Assembly (NCBI RefSeq): GCF_018459925.1
Contig: NZ_CP075371.1
Span: 2,666,001-2,730,000, forward strand
DNA length: 64,000 nt
From: Nocardioides aquaticus
Lineage (GTDB): Bacteria > Actinomycetota > Actinomycetes > Propionibacteriales > Nocardioidaceae
Direction of reading: 5' to 3'
The notes under the pieces are model-generated. The model saw only the letters and a program-made list of their open reading frames with translations. It ran no database searches and was not told where the DNA came from. This document shows positions 57,321-64,000 of the stretch, piece by piece (position 1 is the first letter of the stretch; every line of letters starts with the position of its first letter). A program made the position numbers and the translations under genes.

Positions 57321-58946
57321 GTGACGGTGACGGGCACCGACGACGACACCCGGGCGAGGCGCCCGGGTGTCTCCGTGCGGACCCGGTTGACCCTGGCCAC
57401 CGCGCTGCTGGTCGCCCTCGCCCTGGCCTCGGCCGGGCTGCTGGTCTACTCGTTCGAGGACCAGCGCCGTGCCGAGGAGGTCAGCGCCGAGATCGACCAG
57501 GAGTTCGCCGAGCTCGACGGGTTGCGCGACGGGCGCAACCCGAACAACGGCAAGCCCTTCGCCAATCCCGAGCAGCTGCTGCGAACCTTCCTGGCCCGCA
57601 ACGTGCCCGACGACACCGAGCTGCTCGCGGGCTGGTGGGACGGCGCCACCCGGAGCGTCTCCTTCGGCAACGACGAGGTGGTCAACGACCCGTCCTTCGA
57701 CGCCGCCGTCGGCCCGCTGCTGGCCGACAACGGGACGACCGTCATCGACACGCCCGAGGGTCGCCTCCAGCTGGACGTGCAGACCGTCCGGTTCGGGGCG
57801 GACGGCGGCGAGGGAGCGCTGGTGGTCGGCACCTTCCTCGACCGGGCCCGGTCTGGCCTGCTGGAGACCATGCGCACGTACGCGCTGGTCGCGCTGGTCC
57901 TGCTGCTGCTGGTCACGGCCGTGGCGGCCTGGCTGTCGGGCCGCCTGCTGGCGCCGCTGCGCACCCTGCGCACCACGGCCGAGTCGATCGGCGAGACCGA
58001 CCTGTCGCAGCGCATCCCGGAGCGCGGCAACGACGACATCACCGCCCTGACCCGGACCGTCAACGGGATGCTCGGCCGCCTCGAGACAGCGTTCGCCGCG
58101 CAGCGGCAGTTCCTCGACGACGCCGGCCACGAGCTGCGCACCCCGCTGACGGTCCTGTCGGGCCACCTCGAGCTGCTGGACCCCGAGGACCCGGCGGAGG
58201 TGCGCGAGACCCAGGAGCTGCTGCTCGACGAGATCGACAGGATGAGCCGCCTGGTGCGGGACCTGATGCTGCTGGCCAAGAGCGAGCGGCCCGACTTCCT
58301 GCACCCCGAGCCCGTACGCCTGCACCGGCTCGTCTCGGCCACCCTGGCCAAGGCCACCGCGATGGGGCCCCGGGACTGGCGCCTGGACGCCAGCAGCCGG
58401 GAGAAGGTCGTGCTGGACCCGCAGCGGATCACCCAGGCGCTGCTGCAGCTGGCCGACAACGCCGTCAAGCACACCGCACCCGGTCAGGTCGTCGCGCTCG
58501 GCGCGGACACCGACGGCGCCCGGGCTCGGTTGTGGGTGCGCGACACCGGGCGCGGCGTCCCCGCCGGTGACCGGGACCGCATCTTCGAGCGGTTCGGTCG
58601 CTCCGTCGTCCCCCGGGGCGACGAGGGCTTCGGCCTCGGGCTCTCCATCGTCGGCGCGATCGCCGCGGCGCACCACGGGTCCGCCCACGTCGAGGACGGC
58701 GCGGACGACGACGGCGAGCCGTGCGGTGCCCGCTTCGTGATCACGCTGCCCCTCGTGCAGCCCGAGGACGGCGGCGACGACAGCCGCGACCACACCGGCG
58801 ACACCCGGACCGAGGCGACCGGCGACGACCTCGACACCGCCGAGCCCACCCGGGCCATTCAGACCACCCAGCCCATTCAGACCACCCAGCCCATTCAGAC
58901 CACCCAGCCCAGCAAGGAGACCGAGGAGACATGGCGAGGATCCTGA
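57321..58946 (+). CDS. Sensor histidine kinase
   Basis: 541 residues. TM1 about 22-44 (TLATALLVALALASAGLLVY), an extracellular sensor of about 140 residues, TM2 about 186-206, HAMP (207-260), H-box FLDDAGHELRTPLTVLSGHL with His270, N-box LLQLADNAVKH, G-boxes DTGRGVPAGDRD and GFGLGLSIVGAIAAAHHG. The C-terminal tail is acidic and then carries three IQTTQP repeats. GTG 57321 lies 18 bp after the Asp-rich gene; the stop overlaps the regulator gene by 16 bp. The cue may be a cation, given the Asp-rich partner (inference). Confidence 0.93.
   Translation: MTVTGTDDDTRARRPGVSVRTRLTLATALLVALALASAGLLVYSFEDQRRAEEVSAEIDQEFAELDGLRDGRNPNNGKPFANPEQLLRTFLARNVPDDTELLAGWWDGATRSVSFGNDEVVNDPSFDAAVGPLLADNGTTVIDTPEGRLQLDVQTVRFGADGGEGALVVGTFLDRARSGLLETMRTYALVALVLLLLVTAVAAWLSGRLLAPLRTLRTTAESIGETDLSQRIPERGNDDITALTRTVNGMLGRLETAFAAQRQFLDDAGHELRTPLTVLSGHLELLDPEDPAEVRETQELLLDEIDRMSRLVRDLMLLAKSERPDFLHPEPVRLHRLVSATLAKATAMGPRDWRLDASSREKVVLDPQRITQALLQLADNAVKHTAPGQVVALGADTDGARARLWVRDTGRGVPAGDRDRIFERFGRSVVPRGDEGFGLGLSIVGAIAAAHHGSAHVEDGADDDGEPCGARFVITLPLVQPEDGGDDSRDHTGDTRTEATGDDLDTAEPTRAIQTTQPIQTTQPIQTTQPSKETEETWRGS
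58857..58910 (+). repeat. Three 18-bp tandem repeats in the kinase C-terminus
   Basis: ATTCAGACCACCCAGCCC three times, exact, in frame, giving IQTTQP x3; copy-number change would keep the frame. Confidence 0.92.
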
Positions 58947-59602
58947 TCGTGGAGGACGAGACGAGGATCGCCTCGTTCCTGGACAAGGGGCTGCGCGCGG
59001 AGGGCCACCTGACGACGGTGGTCGGCGACGGCAAGCAGGCCCTCGAGCTGGCACTGGACGACGACCACGACCTGGTGGTGCTCGACCTCGGGCTGCCCGG
59101 GCTCGACGGCATCGACGTCCTCGACCAGCTGCGCGCCCAGGGCTCGCGCGTCCCGGTCATCGTGCTGACCGCCCGGGACTCGGTCAACGACACCGTCTCG
59201 GCGCTCGAGGGCGGCGCGGACGACTACATGGCCAAGCCGTTCCGCTTCGCCGAGCTGCTGGCCCGCGTACGGCTGCGCCTGCGGCAGGCCAACGACGCTG
59301 CGGCCGGGCCGCGCGAGGAGGCCCTCGAGGCCGGGGGCGTGCGCCTCGACCTCCGCACCCGCCGCGCCTCCGTCAACGGCCGCGCCATCGACCTCTCGGC
59401 CCGCGAGTTCCTGCTCGCCGAGATCTTCATGCTCAACGCCGGCCAGGTGCTCTCCCGCGAGCAGCTGCTCGACCACGCCTGGGGCTTCGACTTCGACCCC
59501 GGCTCCAACGTCGTCGACGTCTACGTCGGCTACCTGCGCAAAAAGCTGGGCTCCGGCGCGATCAGCACCGTCCGCGGGATGGGCTACCGCTTCAGCCCCT
59601 GA
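58931..59602 (+). CDS. OmpR-family response regulator
   Basis: 223 residues. Receiver: ARILIVEDETRIASFLDKGL, phospho-acceptor Asp52 in VLDLGLPGLDG, Lys in YMAKPF. Output: winged helix with LDLRTRRASVNGRAIDLSAR, EFLLAEIFMLNAGQVLSREQ and DVYVGYLRKKLGSGAIST. GAGGAG lies just before ATG 58931, inside the end of the kinase gene. Likely binding sites are the CTCTCA direct repeats with 11-bp pitch at 56885-56915 and 63449-63479, both in front of Asp-rich secreted proteins. Confidence 0.95.
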   Translation: MARILIVEDETRIASFLDKGLRAEGHLTTVVGDGKQALELALDDDHDLVVLDLGLPGLDGIDVLDQLRAQGSRVPVIVLTARDSVNDTVSALEGGADDYMAKPFRFAELLARVRLRLRQANDAAAGPREEALEAGGVRLDLRTRRASVNGRAIDLSAREFLLAEIFMLNAGQVLSREQLLDHAWGFDFDPGSNVVDVYVGYLRKKLGSGAISTVRGMGYRFSP

Positions 59603-59608
59603 CGCCCC

Positions 59609-59667
59609 GCCGAGATGACGCTCCCGGACAGCCGAGATGACGCTCGCGGCGCGTCGAGGTGACGGTT
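59609..59667 (-). repeat. 59-bp dispersed repeat, copy 2
   Basis: Reverse complement of 49499-49557 with one mismatch, starting 7 bp after the response regulator stop. Confidence 0.85.
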
Positions 59668-59835
59668 GCGGACAGGTGGGTACGCCCGGGGTCGAGGAGC
59701 GAGCGCGCCCCGGCGGTCGAGGGCGTGCGTCAGCCCCGGGTGGTCGAGGAGCGAGCGAAGCGAGCGTCACGAGACCAGGCCCGCTCGGTGGTCGAGGAGC
59801 GAGGGAGGCGAGCGTCTCGAGACCAGTCCCCGCAG

Positions 59836-59884
59836 GTCGATGGGTGATCTGCGTTCACCTGGTGAGTGCAGATCACCCATCGAC
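59836..59884. repeat. 49-nt hairpin, copy A
   Basis: Arms GTCGATGGGTGATCTGC and GCAGATCACCCATCGAC are exact complements (17 bp) around a 15-nt loop. Confidence 0.85.
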
Positions 59885-60052
59885 CGGGCGCGGCGTCCCG
59901 GTGGTCGCGGAGCGAGCGCGTCCCGGTGGTCGCGGAGCGAGCGCGCCCCGGTGGTCGCGGAGCGAGCGCGCCCCGGTGGTCGCGAAGCGAGCGCGCCGCC
60001 CAGGTGGTCGCGGAGCGAGCGCAGCGAGCGTCTCGAGACCAGTCCCCGGTGG

Positions 60053-60101
60053 GTCGATGGGTGATCTGCGTGCATCGGGTGAGTGCAGATCACCCATCGA
60101 C
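60053..60101. repeat. 49-nt hairpin, copy B
   Basis: Same 17-bp arms as copy A; the loop differs. Confidence 0.85.
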
Positions 60102-60317
60102 AGGCCGCGGCGACCCAGGTGGTCGCGGAGCGAGCGCGTCCCGGTGGTCGCGGAGCGAGCGCGCCCCGGTGGTCGCAGAGCGAGCGCGCCCCGGCGGTCG
60201 AAGGCGTGCGTCAGCCCCGGGTGGTCGAGGAGCGAGCGAAGCGAGCGTCACGAGACCAGGCCCGCTCGGTGGTCGAGGAGCGAGGGAGGCGAGCGTCACG
60301 AGACCGGTTCCGGGTGG

Positions 60318-60366
60318 GTCGATGGGTGATCTGTGTGCACCTGGTGAGTGGAGATCACCCATCGGC
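60318..60366. repeat. 49-nt hairpin, copy C (diverged)
   Basis: Same element with changes in both arms (GATCTGT and GGAGATC), next to the stop of the DUF222-HNH gene; it may end its transcript. Confidence 0.75.
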
Positions 60367-60381
60367 CGGGCGGCGTCGGGC

Positions 60382-61662
60382 TTATGTCCGTCGGTGGAAG
60401 GTGACCTTGTTGTCGGCGTGGACCTTCATCTCGTAGGCGGGGTCGTGGGCCCGGGCGTGGTGGTGCGGACACAACAACCGACCGTCCTCGATGTCGGTCA
60501 GGCCGCCCTGGGAGAACAGGGTGTCGTGGTGGGCGTGACACAGACCCGGCGGCCAGTCGCACCCTTTGGCGGTGCACGACTTGTCGCGGGCGTGCATCGC
60601 GTAGGTCTGGGCGGCGGTGAACCGGCGTCGGGCCCGGCCCTGGTGCAGGACCTCGCCGTTGCCGCCGAGGACGACGGGGATGATCCGTGCCTCGCAGGCC
60701 AGGCGCATGGCCTGGGCTGCGGCCATCGGGGTCCCGTCGTCGAGCGTCGCGGTCCCGAGTGCGGTGGTGAGGAGGTCGAAGGTGGTGGTCGTGATGAACG
60801 TGCCGTCGGTGCGGCCGAGCTTGGGGGCGTTGTTGCGGGGGTAGTTCTCGATGAGCTCGCAGAACGCCTCACCCAGCTTCTGCGCCGACGGCCGACCCTT
60901 GACCCACTCCCGCTTCCCACCCTCGGGGTCGTCGCTGGCGGGGGTGCAGTTCACGTGGCCGGGGGCAGCGAACCCGTGGAGCAGCTTCTGCAGCATCTTG
61001 GCTTGGACCTCGGGGATCGTGAACCTGCCGTGCGCGGTTCCGTGGCCGTCGAAGGACAGGGTGAACCGCCGCTTCTGCGTCGCCTTCGCCTCAGCGGCTT
61101 CGAGACGTTTGCGGTCGATCTCCTCCCCGACCTGCGGTGCGATCAACGTGAGGATGTGCGCACCGAGGTGCCTCAGCTCGGTGGGATCGAACTCGACGGC
61201 GTAGGCGACGAGAGCCTCCTCGGCCTGGTCGAGCAACTTCTTGTCGAGGTCGTCGGGGAGGTCCTTCAACGCGTTGACCACGACCCGGACCTGGTCGGCG
61301 TTCACGACACCTGCCGCCAACGCGTCCCGCAGTCGGTGCCACCGCGACTCCAACGCGGTCGCGAGCCTGACCTGGGCGGCGGACACGTTCTTCTGCGAGC
61401 GGGTGGCGTTCGCTGCCCAGACACCGGTGGAGGTGCACCCGGTCTCGGCGCCGACCTGGACCTCCTCGGCGTGGGCGAGGACGGCGAGCTTGAAGGAGGC
61501 GACCTTGGCTTCCAGCACCGCCAGCGACTGGATGGTGTCGCGGGTGGTGGCGGCGTCCAACGCGAACAGGGGCCGGTCCGCCAACGCCGTCACGCTCGCC
61601 GACAGGGCGCGGACACCGGCCGGCACGGGGTGTGCGGTGGTGGTGTCCTTGTCGGTGGCCAT
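60382..61662 (-). CDS. DUF222 / HNH endonuclease protein (13E12 type)
   Basis: 426 residues. The N-terminal DUF222 region is helical (TIQSLAVLEAKVASFKLAVL, VWAANATRSQKNVSAAQVRL) and the C-terminus has an HNH zinc finger: SCTAKGCDWPPGLCHAHHDT, then LLCPHHHARAHDP. These genes are multi-copy in actinobacteria and M. tuberculosis (REP13E12), where some copies act as phage integration sites; the biochemical role is not proven. ATG 61662 (ATDKDTTT) is preferred over an upstream in-frame GTG. Repeat arrays of opposite orientation lie on both sides. Confidence 0.9.
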   Translation of the reverse strand: MATDKDTTTAHPVPAGVRALSASVTALADRPLFALDAATTRDTIQSLAVLEAKVASFKLAVLAHAEEVQVGAETGCTSTGVWAANATRSQKNVSAAQVRLATALESRWHRLRDALAAGVVNADQVRVVVNALKDLPDDLDKKLLDQAEEALVAYAVEFDPTELRHLGAHILTLIAPQVGEEIDRKRLEAAEAKATQKRRFTLSFDGHGTAHGRFTIPEVQAKMLQKLLHGFAAPGHVNCTPASDDPEGGKREWVKGRPSAQKLGEAFCELIENYPRNNAPKLGRTDGTFITTTTFDLLTTALGTATLDDGTPMAAAQAMRLACEARIIPVVLGGNGEVLHQGRARRRFTAAQTYAMHARDKSCTAKGCDWPPGLCHAHHDTLFSQGGLTDIEDGRLLCPHHHARAHDPAYEMKVHADNKVTFHRRT

Positions 61663-61802
61663 GGATCCATCCAAGCACTCGCCACCGACAGTCCTGGGGT
61701 GTTTCCACAGGTCAGAGGCGGTTGTCCCCACACGCCACGGCTACATTCGATCAAATGTTCAGTAACACCTCTAGTGGTGCTCTTGTGACGCCCACCGGGG
61801 CC

Positions 61803-62027
61803 ACTGCGCTCGCCCCTCGACCATCGGGGCACTGCGCTCGCCCCTCGACCATCGGGGCACTGCGCTCGCCCCTCGACCATCGGGGCACTGCGCTCGCCCC
61901 TCGACCATCGGGGCGCTGCGCTCGCCCCTCGACCACCGGGCGCTGCGCTCGCCCCTCGACCACCGGGGCGCTGCGCTCGCCCCTCGACCACCGGGGCACT
62001 GCGCTCGCTCCTCGATCACCAGAACCG
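61803..62027. repeat. Tandem array right of the DUF222-HNH gene
   Basis: About eight head-to-tail units of 27-28 bp; the first four (61803-61914) are near-identical, each with GCTCGCCCCTCGACCATCGG, later ones carry CCACCGGG. Read on the minus strand the unit is GGTCGAGGGGCGAGCG, the same family as the left array but inverted. No unique spacers, so not CRISPR. Confidence 0.88.
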
Positions 62028-62037
62028 CGCTCGCGGC

Positions 62038-62919
62038 TCAGCCGCGGACGGAGAATGTCAGGCGTACCGGGGGCTGCGCGGCCAGCACCGGCTCGAGTGC
62101 GGCCGAGACCTCATGGGGCTCGGGGCGGTCGGCGGGGCGCTGCTCGAGCGCGGCGTGGATGATCGAGACGACCGCCGGAGGGGTCCGGTCGGGCAGCGGC
62201 GCGGGGCGGTCGACCAGCTGGGGGTACTGCTCCTCCGGCTCGCCGGCCGACGGTCGGGGGTCGGCGAAGGCCCGGTGGCCTGCCACCGCCTCGAACAACG
62301 TCGCGCCGAGCCCCCAGACGTCGCTCGCCGGACCCGGGGTGCCGCGCGAGCCGGGCTCGCACTGCTCGGGCGACATGTAGGCATCGGTCCCGATCCGCCC
62401 GGTCAGCGCCGCGGCCGCCGCCGTCGTACGGGCGACCGAGAGGTCGATCAGCCGTGCCGGGGCTCCCATGATGATGTTGCTCGGCTTGAGGTCGAGGTGG
62501 ACCACGTCGACGTGGCCGAAGTAGTGCAGCGCCGAGGCCATCTCCACCGCCAGCGGCAGGTACTGCGCCTCCTGCAGCGGCCCGTGCCGCCGTACGAGGC
62601 TGGACAACCGGGGCCCGTCGAGGTGTTCGAGCACGACGTGCGGACGCTCGCCCGCGAGCTCGTGGCGCAGGCCGCGCATCACGGCCGGGTGGTTCACCGT
62701 CGCCAGGGTGTCGACCTCGCGGCGCAGCCCGCGCAGGCTGTGCGGGTCCGCGACCTGGTGCGGCCGGACGACCTTGACGACGACCGGCCCGTAGGTGATC
62801 TCGTCGAAGGCGAGATACGCCTCGTAGGCCGACCCCCCGCCGAGCAGCCGCACGGCGGTCAGCTCGGCGGTGATCCGGTCGCCCTCGCGGAAGCGCCAGC
62901 GATCGTCGCGGCCCGTCAC
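62038..62919 (-). CDS. Serine/threonine protein kinase
   Basis: 293 residues, kinase domain only, no membrane anchor or PASTA repeats. Gly loop RLLGGGSAYEAYLAF, Lys in VVVKVVRP, catalytic loop VVHLDLKPSNIIMG (HLD for HRD), then LIDLSVARTT, where the usual DFG is DLS, and DAYMSPEQCEPGS plus DVWGLGATLFEAVAG. The metal Asp is kept, so it is probably active. It may be a stress or envelope kinase; neighbours are an Asp-rich secreted protein and a His-rich protein on the same strand. Its stop lies close to the repeat array. Confidence 0.92.
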   Translation of the reverse strand: MTGRDDRWRFREGDRITAELTAVRLLGGGSAYEAYLAFDEITYGPVVVKVVRPHQVADPHSLRGLRREVDTLATVNHPAVMRGLRHELAGERPHVVLEHLDGPRLSSLVRRHGPLQEAQYLPLAVEMASALHYFGHVDVVHLDLKPSNIIMGAPARLIDLSVARTTAAAAALTGRIGTDAYMSPEQCEPGSRGTPGPASDVWGLGATLFEAVAGHRAFADPRPSAGEPEEQYPQLVDRPAPLPDRTPPAVVSIIHAALEQRPADRPEPHEVSAALEPVLAAQPPVRLTFSVRG

Positions 62920-62947
62920 GTCCTCGTCCTCCGTCGTCCTGCGGCCG

Positions 62948-63364
62948 TCAGTCGTCGTCGCCGGTCTGGTCGCCGTTGGTGACGTCGTTGGTCTGGTCGT
63001 CGTTGGTCTGGTCGTCGTTGGTCTGGTCGCCGTTCGTCTGGTCGCGGTTCGTGACGTCGCGGTTCGTCTGGTCGTTCGTCACGCCGTTGGTGCGGTCGTT
63101 CGTCAGGTCGTCCGCGCGCTCGTCGCGCGTCACCTGGGTGAGGTCGCGGTCGCCGGTGAGGTCGCGGTCGCCGGTGAGGTCGCGGTCGCCGGTGTCGTCG
63201 TCGTCCTCGTCGTCGACGAGGACCACCTCGGCGGCCTCCTCGTCCCGCTTGAGCAGGTCGTCGGCGGTGGCGGAGGCGGCGCCGGACAGCGGGAAGGCGA
63301 GCACGCCGGCGGCGACGAGCCCGGCGGTGAGGGTGGTGCCGACGGTCAGGGTGGAGCGCTTCAT
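62948..63364 (-). CDS. Asp-rich repetitive secreted protein
   Basis: 138 residues. Signal peptide MKRSTLTVGTTLTAGLVAAG to SGAASA. The mature part has VVLVDDEDDDDTGDRD, then three TGDRDL-type units and a run of TNDQTN / TNRDQTN / TNDDQTN units ending GDQTGDDD. The period is about 4-6 residues with Asp at regular spacing, as in calcium-binding repeats. AGAGGA precedes ATG 63364. The same 31-bp element found before the Asp-rich gene at 56946 lies 85-115 bp upstream, so both are probably controlled by the OmpR-type regulator. Confidence 0.8.
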   Translation of the reverse strand: MKRSTLTVGTTLTAGLVAAGVLAFPLSGAASATADDLLKRDEEAAEVVLVDDEDDDDTGDRDLTGDRDLTGDRDLTQVTRDERADDLTNDRTNGVTNDQTNRDVTNRDQTNGDQTNDDQTNDDQTNDVTNGDQTGDDD

Positions 63365-63448
63365 GGTGGTGTCCTCTCACGGAGTGGGACCCGGGTGCGG
63401 GGATGCCTCCCGGGCGTGGACACCACTGTGCTGGCCGGCGGTGAAGCC

Positions 63449-63479
63449 GGCGTGAGACACCGATGAGAGGCCTCTCACC
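63449..63479 (-). promoter_or_regulatory. Putative response-regulator binding element, copy 2
   Basis: Contains the palindrome TGAGAGGCCTCTCA (63464-63477) and an 11-bp-spaced half-site (TGAGAC at 63453). Read toward the Asp-rich gene it matches copy 1 (56885-56915) at 24 of 31 positions. A further CTCTCA-like run lies near the ribosome site of that gene. Confidence 0.6.
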
Positions 63480-63527
63480 GTCGCTGGGCGACGGCGGGAG
63501 GCCCCTCACGGATGGTGCGGGTGCTGC

Positions 63528-63932
63528 TCAGGCGGGCCAGTCGAGCGACGTGACGTGGCCACCACGGACCGCGGCCTCGAGCACGACCGTGGTCGTGCCC
63601 TTCGGCACCAGGCGGTAGGAGCCCTCGCGCAACGCGGGGTACACCAGCGCCGGCACCTCCCGCCCGGGACCGAGCGGGCGTCGTACGACCGCGACGTGCA
63701 GCGGCGCCCCGTCGTGACCGTGCCCGTGACCGTGCCCATGACCGTGACCGTGCTCGGCCTGCGGGCCGGTCGGGTGCTCGCCGTCGGCGAGCACCTCGAC
63801 CTCGTGGCCCACCAGGTCGGCCGGCATCACCACGATCAGGGCACCCACGTCACCCCCGATGTCGAGCAGGACCATGCCCTGGCCGGCGTCGGGGTTCTCC
63901 GGGGAGTCCGGGGGACGCGGGTGCTCGGTCAA
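63528..63932 (-). CDS. His-rich protein of unknown function
   Basis: 134 residues from TTG 63932. GMVLLDIGGDVGALIVVMPA is a beta-rich opening, the middle carries six HG repeats (HGHGHGHGHGHGHD), an obvious metal-binding tract, and the end GSYRLVPKGTTTVVLEAAVR with GGHVTSLDWPA resembles a small beta-sandwich. No signal peptide. The TTG overlaps the stop of an upstream gene by 4 bases, so the two are one operon. Nickel, zinc or copper binding is plausible; the function is unknown. Confidence 0.7.
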   Translation of the reverse strand: MTEHPRPPDSPENPDAGQGMVLLDIGGDVGALIVVMPADLVGHEVEVLADGEHPTGPQAEHGHGHGHGHGHGHDGAPLHVAVVRRPLGPGREVPALVYPALREGSYRLVPKGTTTVVLEAAVRGGHVTSLDWPA

Positions 63933-64000
63933 CGCTGTGCCGCCGAGCCCTGGCCGCCGCCGGGGTTGGTCGGCTCGGCGGTCGTCGTGCCGGGCACCGT
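63929..64000 (-). CDS. C-terminal end of an unknown gene
   Basis: Only the last 23 residues are in the window, ending PTNPGGGQGSAAQR and a TGA that overlaps the TTG of the His-rich gene. The tail is disordered; nothing more can be said. Confidence 0.5.
   Translation of the reverse strand, partial: TVPGTTTAEPTNPGGGQGSAAQR

Larger units (their letters stand above)
59691..60366. repeat. Complex repeat array left of the DUF222-HNH gene
   Basis: Noncoding. It contains a long direct repeat (59700-59824 and 60181-60305, 123 of 125 identical), four 25-bp units of the GGTGGTCGCGGAGCGAGCG type (59896-59995) and three more (60114-60188), plus three 49-nt hairpins. GAGGAGCGAGCGAAGCGAGC motifs recur. 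No frame in it looks like a gene. Confidence 0.88.

Noticed and set aside
61803..62027. CRISPR-like regular repeats
   Set aside because: Units are head to tail with no unique spacers, and no cas gene is nearby.

Overview
The window is very GC-rich DNA from an actinobacterium, most likely a Nocardioidaceae-type organism. This rests on many GTG/TTG starts, leaderless promoters of the form TANNNT-N6-start, a type A actinobacterial RNase P RNA, an Lsr2-like protein, a DUF222/HNH (13E12-type) gene and GAGCGAGCG-type dispersed repeats. The species cannot be named from the sequence. No CRISPR array, rRNA or tRNA was found.

Layout. 1-6.7 kb: a cyclase/ATPase regulator running off the left edge, then a Crp/Fnr-type regulator with secreted-protein genes on both sides and four matching palindromes around it. 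6.8-17.3 kb: housekeeping metabolism (amidotransferase, nadE, cinA, formaldehyde dehydrogenase, panB, a PQQ-type dehydrogenase, a DASS transporter, small proteins). 17.4-17.8 kb: rnpB. 18-32.4 kb: a looser accessory-looking region with a lipoprotein, a large hybrid histidine kinase, peptidase E, a CPBP protease, a two-component pair whose kinase is broken by a 14-bp duplication, an Lsr2-like protein, five very small membrane proteins and several short repeats. 32.4-42.7 kb: membrane and transport genes, leucyl aminopeptidase, cardiolipin synthase and a UPF0104-type membrane protein.

42.9-49.5 kb: a fatty acid desaturase followed by a tight six-gene operon (UbiA prenyltransferase, geranylgeranyl reductase-type enzyme, type III polyketide synthase, ICMT-type methyltransferase, FAD hydroxylase, IPP isomerase). 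Four of the five junctions overlap and the fifth gap is about 50 nt. The set looks like a pathway for a prenylated or alkylated phenolic/quinone membrane lipid and is the best candidate here for a little-described system.

49.5-56.8 kb: RNB-family exonuclease, YaaA, RNase H/phosphatase, coiled-coil zinc-ribbon protein, Nif3-like protein, acyl-CoA ligase. 56.9-64 kb: an OmpR-type two-component system preceded by an Asp-rich secreted protein; a second Asp-rich secreted protein 6 kb away carries the same 31-bp upstream element, suggesting one regulon. Between them lie a DUF222-HNH gene bracketed by repeat arrays of opposite orientation, and a Ser/Thr kinase.

Caution: three genes (1-3741, cinA, 42261-42658) are each repaired by adding one base to a G/C homopolymer. 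This looks more like base-calling error than gene decay. The kinase at 26776 is different: a clean 14-bp tandem duplication.
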